Shown here in pieces: positions 10,880 to 22,452 of a stretch of 64,000 bases of DNA. Source of the DNA: Bidens hawaiensis. Lineage: Eukaryota; Streptophyta; Magnoliopsida; Asterales; Asteraceae. Below the pieces are notes generated by a model. The model did no database searches and was not told where the DNA came from. It worked only from the letters and a program-made list of their open reading frames with translations. The stretch's first letter is position 1. Every line of letters starts with the position of its first letter. The DNA lies in the NCBI GenBank assembly GCA_021521415.1, contig JAIQDT010005496.1, positions 121,009 through 185,008 on the forward strand. Direction: 5' to 3'. Position numbers and translations under genes: made by a program.

Positions 10880-13161
10880 ATTACTACAAAACAAAAGGGG
10901 TAAAACTTGTGCATCTCTTCTTCAACTTCCCAAGTGGCATCCTATCCCTTATGGTGCTTCCATATCACTTTTACTAGGGGAATAACCTTACGACGAAGCT
11001 ACTTCTCCTTACGGTCGACTATTTCAATGGGCTGCTCGACATAATTCAATTGCTCGTCCACCTCAATGTCCAGCAGTGGAACATGGGATGTGTCGTCAGC
11101 TAGACATTTTCTCAAGTGAGAAACATGAAAGGTAGAGTGGATTCCTTCCAGCTCATCGGGTAGATCAAGCTTGTAATCCACTTCACCCACATGGGCCACA
11201 ATCTTGAACGGTCCTATGTACCTTGGACTCAGCTTTCCCCTTTTTCTAAAACGAATAATCCCCTTCCAAGGTGAGACCTTAAGCATCACGTGGTCTCCAA
11301 CATCAAACTCAATGGGCCGTCTCCGCTTATCCGCATACGACTTTTGACGGTCTTGAGCAGCTTTCATTCTTGCCTTGATCTGATCGAATCTTGAGGAGGT
11401 TTCTTGCACAACTTACAGACTACCAATCTCCTTCTGAACAATTTCCCCCCAACAAACAGGAGTTCTACAACGTCTACCATACAACATCTCGAAAGGAGGC
11501 ATACCGATACTTGAATGATAGCTGTTATTGTAAGAAAATTCTGCCAAGTGCAGATGATCATTCTAGCTTCCTCCAAAGTCTAACACACAAGCACGTAGAA
11601 TATCCTCAAGGGTTTGGATAGTCCTTTCAGACTGCCCATCTGTTTGAGGGTGATATGCCGTGCTGATGTTTAGTCTTGTTCCCATGGCTTCGTGGAACTT
11701 CTTTCGGAATCTTGAAGTAAAGCGGGTATTCCTGTCTGACACAATCGATAACGGCACCCCATGCTTTGTAACCACTTCTTTGACGAACACGTTTGCCAAC
11801 ATTTCTGACGAGATAGCCTCTCGTATAGGCAAAAAGTGAGCACTCTTAGTCAAACGATCCACAATTACCCATATGGTATCATGACTTCTAGCTATACGTG
11901 GTAGCTTAGTTATGAAATCCATGGTGAGGTGTTCCCACTTCCATTCTGGTATCTCTAACGGCTGCATCTTTCCCTATGGTTTCTGGTGTTCGGCCTTAAC
12001 CTGTAGGCAAGTTAAACACTTACCTACATAATTTACTACTTCATTCTTCATACCTGGCCACCAGTAGTCCTTTTTCAAGTCTTGATACATCTTGGTGGAT
12101 CCTGGATGAATCGAGTAACGGGACTTATGGGCTTCATCTAGGATTTGACCCCTAAGTTTCCCATGTCGTGGGATCCACATTCGGTCAAACCTGGTCTTTA
12201 CACCATGAGTGTTATCTATCAACTCGTTCTGCTGGCCAAAAATCCTTTCTTTCTTCATCAACCCTTCATCTACCAATACTTCTAACTAAACCTTGCTGAT
12301 CTCTTCAAAGAAATCTGAGTTGATTATCAGCTGATAAGACTTTACTATCGCAATAACTTCTGCATTCTTCCAGCTCAAGGCGTCAACAACCACATTAGCC
12401 TTTTCTGGGTAATACTTGATATCACAATTATAATCCTTTGTCAGTTCTAACCACCTTCTCTGCCTCATGTTCAGCTCTTTCTGCTTAAAGAAGTATTTCA
12501 AACTCTTGTGGTCCGTGTATATAGTACACTTGGTACCATACAAGTAGTGTCTCCAGATCTTAAGAGCATGTACTACAGCGGCTAGCTCTAGGTCATGCGT
12601 CGGGTACGTACATTCGTGATCTTTCAATTGCCTAGACTCGTAAGCTATGACCTTCCTTCGTTGCATCAACACGCAACCTAACCCCTAATATGAAGCATCA
12701 GTGCAAACTACCAAATCTTCTTCTCCATCGGGCAGAACAAGGATTGGAGCTTGCGTGAGCCTCCTCTTTAGTTCTTCAAACGCCTCTTTTTGCCACCTAC
12801 CCCAATCGAACACCACAGTCCTTCGGGTCATACCTGTCAACGGTGCGGCTATCTTAGAGAAGCCCGGAATAAATCTCCTATAATAGCCAGCTAACCCAAG
12901 GAAACTGCGTATCTCGGTCAGGTTTCGCGGAGTCTTCCAATTCTTTATCGCTTCGATCTTGGCTGGGTCCACAGTAATCCCCTCTGAATTGATTATATGA
13001 CCTAGAAATTGCACCTCTCGCAACCAAAATGCACACTTTGAGAACTTTGCATACAATTTCTCCTTCTTCAAAACTTCCAATACTTCCCTCAGGTGCTCAG
13101 CATGGTCAGACTCGGTCTTTGAATAAATTAATATATCGTCAATAAAAACGATAACCGTCTT
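10880..13161 (-). pseudogene. Chromovirus A pol, 3' part (RT to chromodomain), broken
   Basis: Read leftwards from 13161: RT palm ([29 protein letters not shown]), RNase H ([17 protein letters not shown]), integrase zinc domain ([10 protein letters not shown]...CLTC), integrase core ([18 protein letters not shown] with [12 protein letters not shown] with E), and a C-terminal segment with [18 protein letters not shown] and the chromodomain-like tail. Frame breaks occur near 12680, 12280, 11970 and 11400-11570. The protein is a close relative of the intact product of element H. It is continuous with 17283-18386 apart from the LTR inserted between them. Confidence 0.85.
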
Positions 13162-13678
13162 TGTAAGACCCCGAATCCCGGGAATCCTACAGTTGGTAAT
13201 CATATTCAAAAATTCTCAAAAATTTAAAACCAAACATGTTCATCTTATTAAAATCAGTTCAGAGTAATCAACAGCGGAATAAATAACATCAAAATTCCCA
13301 AAAAAAAACCTGGAAAAGTACCCAAAACCAAAATTTAAATGCTTATAGTAAAAAATTAAAAGAAACAGTTTGCATTATTAATTCTTCGACTAGATATGCC
13401 TTCAACCTCCCGAGTAGCATCGAGCACGTCCAAGCGGTAGCATCCACTTCTTAACCTAAAAGTCAATCTAAAATGCACACAAAGTTAGCTTGAGCTGAGT
13501 GAGTTCAAGTTTTAAATAAAAGATATCAGTAGTAAAATCATGATAGCCATACCAAAGGTTTTCTAAGAGTAAAAGGGTATATCCATCTAATCATCATTAT
13601 CGAACTTAAACATCCTCATACATACGTATACAAATGTATATGTAAACATCCATTCAATAACATCCCTATATACATAAC

Positions 13679-13679
13679 A

Positions 13680-13744
<65 letters not shown>
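13679..13744. repeat. (TA)n microsatellite
   Basis: About 65 bp of pure TA within LTR B. Confidence 0.95.
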
Positions 13745-13745
<1 letters not shown>

Positions 13746-13889
13746 CATCCACGTATAACATCAGGGTTGAGCAAACGTATAACCCAAACACGTAACATCA
13801 GTGCATGCAAACACAAAGTAGGCATACACAACATCAGTAGTCGAAACGACTACAACATCGCCAAATATAAGCCAAGCAATAATGTATAT

Positions 13890-13892
<3 letters not shown>

Positions 13893-13937
<45 letters not shown>
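13893..13937. repeat. (TA)n microsatellite
   Basis: A second pure TA run in LTR B, flanked by sequence that is duplicated about 600 bp downstream. Confidence 0.95.
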
Positions 13938-13940
<3 letters not shown>

Positions 13941-13991
13941 ACATCCCAATACCTACTATATACTAGCAAGCCTATATAAATTCGTTTAAAA

Positions 13992-14292
13992 ACATTTCAA
14001 GAGTTTAAATATCAAAACGGGATTATAAAACATTCCAAGAGTTTAAATATAAAAAAACGAGATTATAAGACATTCCAAGAGTTTAAATATAAAAACGGGA
14101 TTATAAAACATTCCAAGAGTTTAAATATAAAAACGAGATTATAAGACATTCCAAGAGTTTAAATATAAAAACGGGATTATAAAACATTACAAGAGTTTAA
14201 ATATAAAAATGAGATTATAAAACATTCCAAGAGTTTAAATATAAAAACTGGATTATAAAACATTCCAAGAGTTTAATATATAATACGGGATA
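13992..14292. repeat. 38 bp minisatellite, about eight copies
   Basis: The unit ACATTCCAAGAGTTTAAATA followed by TAAAAACGGGATTATAAA repeats in tandem with minor variants (cgggat, cgagat, tgagat). It is absent from the related solo LTR at 55 kb. Confidence 0.9.
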
Positions 14293-14888
14293 CGAACAGT
14301 TAGGCCATCATCAACACTAAGTATTCGTAGTTAGACATCTATATATTTATATCCCTACAAATACCGTCCAAATAATAACATCAGGGTCGAGCACACGTAC
14401 AACCCAAACATGTAACATCTCATCCAAGTAATAACATCAGGGTCGAGCACACGTACAACCCAAACACGTAACATCAGTGCATGCAAACACAAAGTAGGCA
14501 TACACACATCAGTAGTCGAAACGACTACAACATCGCCAAATATAGGCCAAACAATAATTTATATATATATATATACACACATACATACTATAACATTCCA
14601 AGGCCAACTATATGCTAGCAAGCCTATATAAAATAGTTTAAACGTTTTATCAGGAAAAATCGTTTAATACTAGGAATTAATACTTGGACTAATAGCAACC
14701 TCGAGCCTAGACCACAAGTAATTTTAACCCGAGTAATAAATTTGACCCGGCCATGATTACCATGCACACACACATCAATAAGCCTACTCACATCATTCTT
14801 AGTCTCGAGGAACTAAATATCATCACACAACCGTAGGCTATAAGGTAACACATACTCATACATACATACATACATACCTCCATACATT

Positions 14889-14895
<7 letters not shown>

Positions 14896-14938
<43 letters not shown>
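14896..14938. repeat. (TA)n microsatellite
   Basis: A TA run in LTR B, preceded by a short CATA-rich tract (14860-14890). Confidence 0.95.
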
Positions 14939-14939
<1 letters not shown>

Positions 14940-15424
14940 TCCCAAGACATTCCAAATTACAAGTAAGCCTATGGGCCACAAGGTAATATATATTAATCAG
15001 TCCAATACACGAACTACGTAAATAGGTCTACTCGCATTCAATTACTACCAAGCCTATTAACATCATCGAGTCTAGACCATATTCAGGTATATAACCTTAA
15101 GGAATATAAGACCATAAACGAGTCTACAATATCCTAAGGCATAAAATATAGTTCACAAATAGTTTCATAAATGCACAAATATGAATAAGGCTATGTAATA
15201 CCATCCAAATAGTTGTAACGAGTAAAATCGTGTAAAATTGTATTACGGTGTGCATGCTAGCCCAAAACTTGAAAAGAGTAAAAAGGGCATCATGAACTCA
15301 TCTGAATCAATCGAACACCTGCAACGAGCTAGGAAATCCCTAAGTGAACAATCACAAGCAAGGGCTTGTAAATTATACACAACGCGTTACTAAACTAAAC
15401 CGCAAGGACACACTTGCCTAATGG

Positions 15425-15545
15425 GCCGCCCAAGCCCAACACTTTGGCCCAAGGCCAAACTACTTGGCCCAAGGCCCAATACTTTGGCCCAAGGCCCAAC
15501 AACTTGGCCCAAGGCCCAACACTTGGCCCCAGGCCCAACCCAAAC
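15425..15545 (+). repeat. Minisatellite of TTGGCCCAAGGCCCAA units
   Basis: About five copies of a 20-22 bp GC-rich unit built from AAGGCCCAA and ACTTGGCCC. The palindromic GGCC cores may form hairpins. An open frame of about 98 codons across it is a by-product of the repeat. Confidence 0.85.
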
Positions 15546-17282
15546 CCAATTACTTTACCTTAGCCCTAAAACCCTTCAACTAACCAAATCCATCCTACGA
15601 ATATGGCCGGGGCTAACCATGATGCACAACTCACCCGCCGGTAACCAAATCGAGTCGAATACGCGCGTAATAAATCTTAAAACCAATTGTCAAACGAATC
15701 AGCCCCAAGTGGACTAAATTCCCATCTTAACCTTTTCTTACATCATAATTATGTCACCCGAGTTGATAGGGTTGACGGTTCCTTTTTACAACTTTCAATT
15801 TAACATTTAAATGAAAATTCGTGCACCGCGGACTCGATTGACCAATCACCAACCAAAACAGCCCCGAGTATCAAAAATATAATTCTCCCACAGCCCTTAG
15901 ACTCCCCTAGGGCCATGCAAACTGATTCGATCGGTCATCCAAAAGATTAACGCATCAAACTCAATAATTTACAATTCTACACCCGATAAACCCTAGTTTT
16001 CGAACTAAAATCGATTGACTGACCTAAACACCTCCATTGGCCGAGAAATTTTAGTATGTTGTAAGTGACATACCTAGGAAGTTGACGGAGCACGAGCTTC
16101 AATTATAACAGCCCCGAAAGATGCGAGAAAGGGCAGCCACCGGTTAAGCCTAAAACGAACTTATCGATCAATACGAATATAACATGCAGATTTTAGCATG
16201 CAAAGATGTATTTTATTACATTGGAAAACCATGGAATTCAATTATTAAATTTTTACCAGTGTTGAATAAATATCTTAAGTTTATAAAAATATTTTTATTA
16301 TATTTTTCTAGTGGACACAAAAATCACAAAAATTCTTCCAACACAGAAAGGTATGTGCAGCTATTTCAGCTGCGCAACAAAATGGTTTTATTTTTATAAA
16401 ATTCATTACCCAGCCAAATTAAACGATTCTAATTGGGTTTGGTTCCTAACTCAAAATATTAACTTATAGAAGTGGAACCAACCAATTTAGACTTGTAGAA
16501 AAAAGGTTATGTTGATTGGGAAGACGGACCAGAATCCGTCGTCCCGCATCAGGTTTGACACTCGATTTTATAAAATCATAAAGAGTGTTCAAATATCGTC
16601 CAAAAATTACGTATTATACCTTTCTGGAAACTAGACTCAAAGTAGAACATCATGTAATCAAGAGTAGATCAAAAACAATATATTTTCATCGAGTTACAGA
16701 CCCTACAATAAACGTATACGAATCTGTCAGCAAACTGTTATCATCAAAACCTTAACGACCATTACGCGATGTATAAGGATGGTTTAAGGTGTAAAAGGCT
16801 AGAGAGAACATGGGACTAACCTTGAATTGGATTTTTACGGCCTAATCACAGCTGCAAAGAGAAAAATCGGATGGTTTGGGTGAGTTGCTGCTGCCGATCG
16901 CAGGTTCTAGGAGGGCTAGGGTTTTGGTTTTTGATTATAATATAAAATGTTACGTTCTGGCCCTTCCAAGTTGAAAGTTGTGACACTTGAATGAAACTTA
17001 AGTAATTCAACTTATGGGTATGACAAGGAGGTCCCCGAAGTAAGCCGGTTCAAACCCGATAAATATACAAACTCTACAACGTGCATGCCGATAAACGAAA
17101 ATGTCGGGTGCTACATACTAGTATAATACTTTAAGTCGTAAGAGGGGATGTTTTGGGAAAAAGGATGGACAAACGGACTTTTAAAACGTATTACAAGGCT
17201 CTAAATTAGAAAGATGAAACCCCGGCTTTTGACCAACATTTATAAACGATCGAGCCGATTAACGAAATTTACGGGCGTTATA

Positions 17283-18386
17283 GTCTTGTCTAACATCGGC
17301 CGACATATGCTGTTTATCATGTCCATAAATGCCGCGGGAGCGTTGGTTAGACCAAAGAACATTACAAGGAACTCGTAGTGTCCGTACCGCATTCGAAATG
17401 CTGTCTTAGGGATGTCCGCCTCTTTCACCTTCAGTTGATGGTAACCCGATCTGAGGTCTATTCGCGAGAACCAACTAGCACCTTGCAACTGATCAAACAA
17501 ATCATCAATCCGGGGCAACGAATATCTATTCTTCACGGTAAGCTTATTCAACTCCTTGTAGTCAATGCACATTCTCATACTCCCATCCTTCTTCTAAACG
17601 AATAACACCGGCGCGCCCCACGGGGAAACACTCGGCCTTATGAAACCCTTGTCGAGGAGTTCTTGCAGTTGGGACACCAATTCCTTCATGTCCGACAGCG
17701 CCAAACGGTAAGGTGCTTTCGCGACGGGCTGTGCTCCTGGTATCAATTCTATCTGGAATTCCACTTCTCGCTCCGGTGGTAACCCCGGAAGGTCCTCAGG
17801 AAATACTTCCGGGTAGTCACACACTACAGGAACGTCTTTCACTTCCTTCGTCTCGGCCGTAGCTTTGACAACATACGCCAGGTAGGCACTGCACCCTCGC
17901 CTTAACAAACCCTCGGATGTTATCATCGAAATGACGTTAAGCCCTGTACTTTCTCTGTCACCATGAATCGATACTGAACCACCATCAGAAGACTTCAGTC
18001 TTACCAATCTACTCCTACACACTATCTGAGCTTCAAATTCAGATAGCCAATCCATTCCCAATACTACATCGAATCCTCCTAAGGTTAAAACATACAGGGT
18101 AGCATGGAATTCGTGTCCTTCCAATTCTATCTTACAATTCTTAACCAATCTCATAACTTTAACTGAGGTTTCGTTAGCGGTTTCTACCATAAAAGTTTCA
18201 GGCACACGACAACATTTCATCTTAGCTTTCTTAAAAAACTGGGTAGCTACGAAACTCCTGGTCGCACCTGAGTCAAACAATACGAAAGCTGAAATACCGT
18301 TTACTAGAAATGTACCTGTCACGACATCTGGGATTTGTTTGGCTTTTTCTTGTGTTAACTTGAAGGCTCTGGTCCTTGGCCTAGTC
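17283..18386 (-). pseudogene. Chromovirus A pol, 5' part (protease to RT fingers), broken
   Basis: Read leftwards from 18386: the end of the Gag-protease linker (RPRTRAFKLTQEKAKQIPD), aspartic protease (FVLFDSGATRSFVA with the DSG triad, [15 protein letters not shown]), the pre-RT linker ([14 protein letters not shown]), and RT fingers ([24 protein letters not shown]). An in-frame TAG at 17594-17596 replaces a Lys codon of the KKKDGS motif. At 18386 similarity to the chromovirus stops abruptly. The Gag zinc knuckles, gag and 5' LTR of A are not found in the window. Confidence 0.85.
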
Positions 18387-19540
18387 TTGTGTGAAATTAG
18401 AACATACTTAATAATTACTAGCAAGGGCAAGTAAGGTGTCGAATCCATAGGGAATAAGTGGAAAGTGTTAATCAAGTTCAATAATTAATAACTAATTATA
18501 CTAGGCGGATAAATGATGTCAAGCGGTTTAAAAGATTTGTTAAACGAAAACACTATTACTTTGACTTGGAAACAATTATTAAAAGGTAACCAATCTCCAG
18601 GTTTCAGGTTTTGAAGCAAGTTGGATAGATAATTAAACCTATTGGATTATAATCTTTGTTTGAAATAATTAAACCAAAAGACTAAATGTTTGACTATGTG
18701 GATTATCAGAACTTAATCCGAATGATTGACACGGCCAAACAATAATCTAATTGATTATCAATTTTAGGTGTTGATAAATTTATTCATTATTATGGTTAAA
18801 GATAGCTAGGCCAATGACACTAAGAACTCAATCCTAATTGTTGATGACCACAAATCGTTAACTGATAAACTTCAATTCATTAACTTACCAGACACACTTT
18901 AAGCACACAAACAAAATCCAAAAGTTAAGGTTTAGAGTACCAACAATCCAATAAACAACTCAGCCCTACGCCCAAAGATGGCCATGAGCGGATTAGCCTT
19001 GCAAGGCATCTTCAATAGGTTCTCTTGATTATTGAATGGAAGATCACATGGATGATTGTGATGATTGAGAGGTGTTAGGATGGTGGAAAATGGCTCCAAA
19101 TGCGTCCAAGTATGTTAGGGTATGAAGGATAGCCGTCCTAGGGTTGAAACAGGCTTAAATAGTAGGTAAAAACCAAAAATTTGCGATTTCTGTCCAGGTG
19201 ACCGTAGCCTACGGTCGCCCCACCGTAAGCTATGGTGGGGGACCGTAGCTTAAGGTCTAGTCTCACTGCTTTACGGTGCAGTCCCCACCGTACTGTTTCG
19301 CCTATAACTTCTTCGTTATACATCCCTTTTTTGGCCACGTCTTTGTGCTAAAATTCTCTTATCACTCAATATAATAAAATATTCATTTCCACTCCATCTC
19401 AAATGCTCCAATTTAGATCCTTTAAGGTCCACTCACCTGTAAATGTAAAACCACTCAAAGTAATCATGTCCGAGACATATGAACACACAAAACACACGAT
19501 AGAGCTCACTTAACATACATTATTTCACCCACACATCACT
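18387..19540 (+). other. LTR-like non-coding DNA upstream of element D gag
   Basis: The segment begins TGTGTGAAATTAG immediately after the break in A. It contains a TACTAGCAAGGGCAAGTAAG block and 'gtcgaatccatagggaa', a type of sequence often seen near plant LTR ends. At 19190-19300 there are inverted CCGTAGCCTACGG / CCACCGTAAGC motifs. No open frame is conserved. It probably belongs to an LTR or leader, but no terminus or target duplication could be fixed. Confidence 0.35.
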
Positions 19541-19544
19541 TATA

Positions 19545-20837
19545 TATCATATGTGAGATTTGCGGAGGACCCCATTTTACTGTACGTTGTCCAAATCTAT
19601 CGGGGTTCTCCATGGAAAACGATGCTAATCCGTATTCGCAGCCGCAGCCATATGAAACACGAGAAGAATTTCTTGAACGCATGAGAGCAGTGAGAGAAGA
19701 AAGAGATCAGGAAATTCAGGCTATAATAGATTATATCAAGGTGATCCCAAAACCATGAAATGTTTCTTTTTATGATACAGAAGGAAACTTGATTGCTATT
19801 CAAATTGCTACAGGTGCGATAATACCTATAGGTTCAGACTCCGAGTTTATTACGAGCAATGAAGATCTTTAGTTAGAATCGAAGACAATGGACGAACAAG
19901 TCCCACCTTCGGTTCATCAAGAAGTTAATTCAACTCATTAGTATCCCACGCCTTGGTACTATGAATCATAACCCATTGATGATGATTTTTGGGGTGATGA
20001 GGAGATAGAGGTGGTAGAGTTGCCTAATGACACCATGGTTGAAAATGAAGAGGGCTATAAGGTGGTGGAGAATGAAATAGAGGAGTAGCACATTCCTTCA
20101 CGGGAGGGAGGCGTTTGGTGATGAACTGTTAGATTTACCAACTCCGTGTTGTGAAGACAAAGAGTTCTACCCACTTGGTGATTTAAAGCTTCTTGAGGAT
20201 CTACAATAAAATGATCCAAGTATGGGGATCGAGAAGGAGCCTTGGCAGGAGAGCTATGAGGATGTAAGTGACTCGGTTACTACAATATTACACCTCGAAT
20301 ATGATAAACCAAAATATAAACCGTACTTAATCTCCATTCTAGACGTGTTGAGGTTTGAAAAATGGGCTAGAATAGGAAGGATACAGAGGCTCACGTATCG
20401 AATTATGCTAAGGAGTTTGACATACCCGCCTCACTTCACCGAATCATTATGTAGGGTTGACCACATCTTCAGCTGGATGCATATCATATAGTTTGGTCCC
20501 AGGAAATTCAAGAGTTGGTAGGCCAAGCTAAATTCATATCTTTAGGCCCACGAAAGTTTTGCGTTTAGTTTCTTCCTAACTAATAATAAAAGAAAAGTTT
20601 CAAGGAGTATCGATAGTAAGAGGATAAAAGAAAAGCCTCCTGATTGAGGTTTTGTGAGCGAGTCTAGCTAAAGACTCTTTTGTAAACTTAGAGCTTCCCG
20701 GGAGGCAACCCGGTAGTATCTTTCTTTTTCTTTTATTTTTATTTCTTTGCTTTTCTAGGTGTTTCTTCTTTTGTTTTTATGTTGTTCGAGGGATGCGTGT
20801 GGATGGTTGATGATCTATGGTTTTAAGCAAGTGTGGG
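19545..20837 (+). pseudogene. Element D: Athila-related Gag end and post-gag frame, no pol
   Basis: At 19557-19600 the plus strand encodes CEICGGPHFTVRC, a CX2CX4HX4C zinc knuckle of Athila-type Gag. It is followed by an acidic and basic segment (REEFLERMRAVREERDQEIQ), then SFYDTEGNLIAIQIATGAI, and a longer acidic stretch broken by stops (near 19756, 19872 and later). An open stretch at 20222-20491 contains KYKPYLISILDVLRF. A GGGAGGCAACCCGG sequence at 20700 closes the frame. No protease, RT or integrase follows. The same order is found inverted at 61860-62990 (element E), so this is a non-autonomous family. The copy is interrupted at 20837 by the 15.1 kb composite insertion. Confidence 0.65.
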
Positions 20838-20914
20838 TGTAACAACCAAGTTACCACCGCACCATAATATTGTCCGCTTTGGCCGGGACGTACCACCATC
20901 GCCTCACGGATTTG

Positions 20915-21003
20915 CTTTTGGTTGCCCAGGTAGTCACCCATCCTCATACTTCTCCCACCTGAGCACGCTTAACTGTGGAATTCTCCTCTCATCCACTACC
21001 ATT
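20915..21003 (-). ncRNA. 5S rRNA-like domain in Cassandra LTR
   Basis: On the minus strand, AGTTAAGCGTGCTC (20961-20974) and AGGATGGGTGAC (20933-20944) match the box A and box C regions of plant 5S rRNA with the expected spacing; CCTGGG follows. The 5' part is diverged. It is a retrotransposon-borne 5S-derived promoter domain, not a functional rDNA unit. Pol III promoter activity is known for the family and not shown here. Confidence 0.85.
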
Positions 21004-21093
21004 AAGCGCCCAAAACGCGTTATGATGGGGAAGGTATCCACCTCCTTATAAAGAAGGCTTAGTTCTCCTTCCCAACCGATGTGGGATGTCACA

Positions 21094-21106
21094 ATCCACC
21101 CCCCTT
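21094..21106 (-). other. Cassandra polypurine tract
   Basis: On the minus strand, AAGGGGGGTGGAT directly precedes the TGTGACA start of the LTR. Confidence 0.8.
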
Positions 21107-21146
21107 AGGGGTCCAGCGTCCTCGCTGGCACCACCGGTCCGGCCCT

Positions 21147-21159
21147 GGCTTTGATACCA
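21147..21159 (-). other. Cassandra primer-binding site, initiator tRNA-Met type
   Basis: On the minus strand, TGGTATCAAAGCC differs by one base from the usual TGGTATCAGAGCC. It starts two bases after the TTACA end of chromovirus LTR C, in the place where a Cassandra LTR should be. Confidence 0.85.
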
Positions 21160-21669
21160 CTTGTAAGGCCCCGTTACCGGTAACCCTACTTTCGTGTTGG
21201 ATTTACTCAAAAACACAGTTCTAAATATCAGAGTTAATTAAAAACTTTACGCGGAATATAAAACTTTCATAAAACATTACATATCAATTCATAATCATGT
21301 CTTTAAACATTCCTCTTGTCTTTCAAAATCAAAACGTAACTTATAAAACATATCGGATCTTCAGATGCCAGGCTTTAGTCTTCTGCCATGTGTCCTCCAC
21401 TCAAGCCAGCTGTCTCATCCTACTCACCTGCGTGCATACTAAAAGTCAGCTACGCTGAGTGAGTTCTAGTTAATCATACACTACCATACAATACCTTGTT
21501 ACATACATACGTACTTAACCTCATAACTTTCTTTCATACACACATAAGTACTCATACCTTCATTCTTACTTACATACTTTCTTTCTTACTTACATACTTT
21601 CTTTCTTACTTACATACTTTCTTTACATTCATAATCATACGTTTTAAAGAGCCTTTCGCCCTATAACCT

Positions 21670-21860
21670 CACAGATATTATAAGGGTCTGGTCCCTAACA
21701 TCACAGATATTATAAGGGTCTGGTCCCTAACATCACAGATATTATAAGGGTCTGGTCCCTATCATCACAGATATTATGAGGGTCTGGTCCCTAACATCAC
21801 AGATATTATTAGGGTCTGGTCCCTAACATCACAGATATTATTAGGGTCTGGTCCCATGTT
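21670..21860 (-). repeat. 32 bp tandem repeat, six copies, in LTR C
   Basis: The unit contains CACAGATATTATAAGGGTC and TGGTCCCTAACAT, with period 32. Degenerate copies follow at 21865 and 21920. Confidence 0.95.
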
Positions 21861-22360
21861 TTCGAATATTAGTAGGGTTCGATTCCCTCTTCGTTACCAT
21901 ACAACCATACATCATACCTCGAGTATTATTAGGGCTCGGTACCCCTTTCGTAACCATACAACCATACAACCGTCATTTCCTTCTTTTATTAACTTTCTTA
22001 CGTTCATACACATAAACATACATATCATACTTGCCATATTTATAACGTTACAACCTGACAGTACGTGCAATATCCGAAGATCGTTCACGAACCATCAAGC
22101 AATCATTCATACATATCACATATATCACCTATGGCATACACTTATCACTTTGGATAAATGTATTAACAACGCATCAAGTATGCACACAGCCCCGAAAACA
22201 TAACAAGGAATGGGGCTAGAAACTCACCTGGATCCTGTTACGCTCGCCGTTGATCGTAATTCCTTTCTTTAACTGGGCTCGGCTAACTGTATAATATTTA
22301 CACATATCAATTAACTACTGCTACTCGTTTGTATTTCTATATATATATGACCCACAACGA

Positions 22361-22452
22361 ACGGGGGTCCGGGGGCAGCGCCCCTGGCAGCGGGGTTCTA
22401 GGGGCGGCAGCCCCTAGCGGGGTCCAAGGGGCAGAGCCCCTGGCTGGGGTTA
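22361..22452. repeat. GC-rich hairpin block in LTR C
   Basis: Successive self-complementary units (GGGGCAGCGCCCC, AGGGGCGGCAGCCCCT, AGGGGCAGAGCCCCT), conserved in LTRs A and H. Confidence 0.8.

Larger units (their letters stand above)
13755..14560. repeat. Local duplications within LTR B
   Basis: A block with GAGCAAACGTATAACCCAAA, CAGTGCATGCAAACACAAAG and AACGACTACAACATCGCC occurs at about 13768-13885 and again at about 14385-14545, with a partial third start at 14380. The solo LTR at 55 kb has one copy (55550-55650), so the block was duplicated in B. Confidence 0.8.
13162..17282 (-). mobile_element. 4.1 kb LTR-only insertion (element B) in the RT of A
   Basis: It splits the RT codons between 'RPMLDK-T' and 'VIVFIDD'. 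The flanks carry a 5 bp target duplication GTCTT (13157-13161 and 17283-17287). The ends are TGTAAGACCCCG and GGGCGTTATA (minus strand TATAACGCCC, a probable C-to-T change of the TGT end). No retrotransposon protein domain is present. It is homologous to the solo LTR at 55018-56610 in its left and right parts. It holds microsatellites, minisatellites and local duplications that explain much of the extra length. Solo LTR is the simplest reading; a large non-coding (LARD-like) element is the alternative. Confidence 0.8.
20838..21161 (-). mobile_element. Cassandra-type TRIM (one LTR plus short internal domain)
   Basis: Minus-strand order: primer site (21147-21159), about 50 bp of internal sequence, a polypurine tract (21094-21106), then an LTR (20838-21093) running from TGTGACATCCC to GTTGTTACA. 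The LTR carries a 5S rRNA-like domain, the hallmark of Cassandra TRIM elements. The expected second (5') Cassandra LTR is missing: directly beyond the primer site is the end of chromovirus LTR C. Confidence 0.85.

Noticed and set aside
13616..14979. Open frames of Ile/Tyr repeats in LTR B
   Set aside because: Direct translation of (TA)n microsatellites.
15421..15717. 98-codon Pro-rich frame in LTR B
   Set aside because: Repeat-derived from GGCCCAA minisatellite units; no start context or relatives recognised.
8615..18386. Element A as a full chromovirus with both LTRs
   Set aside because: Gag, the primer site and the 5' LTR are not found after 18386; the sequence changes abruptly to other DNA.
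20222..20491. Independent host gene
   Set aside because: It lies within element D between conserved D/E blocks and is followed by the family closing motif; more likely part of the decayed post-gag frame.
20933..20974. Possible genuine 5S rRNA gene
   Set aside because: Only the box A to box C part matches well, the flanks are Cassandra LTR with TG/CA ends and a polypurine tract, and no tandem rDNA spacer is present.
21856..22203. 115-codon open frame in LTR C and copies in LTR H
   Set aside because: Antisense to the element, low complexity, overlapping the 32 bp repeat end; no domain.
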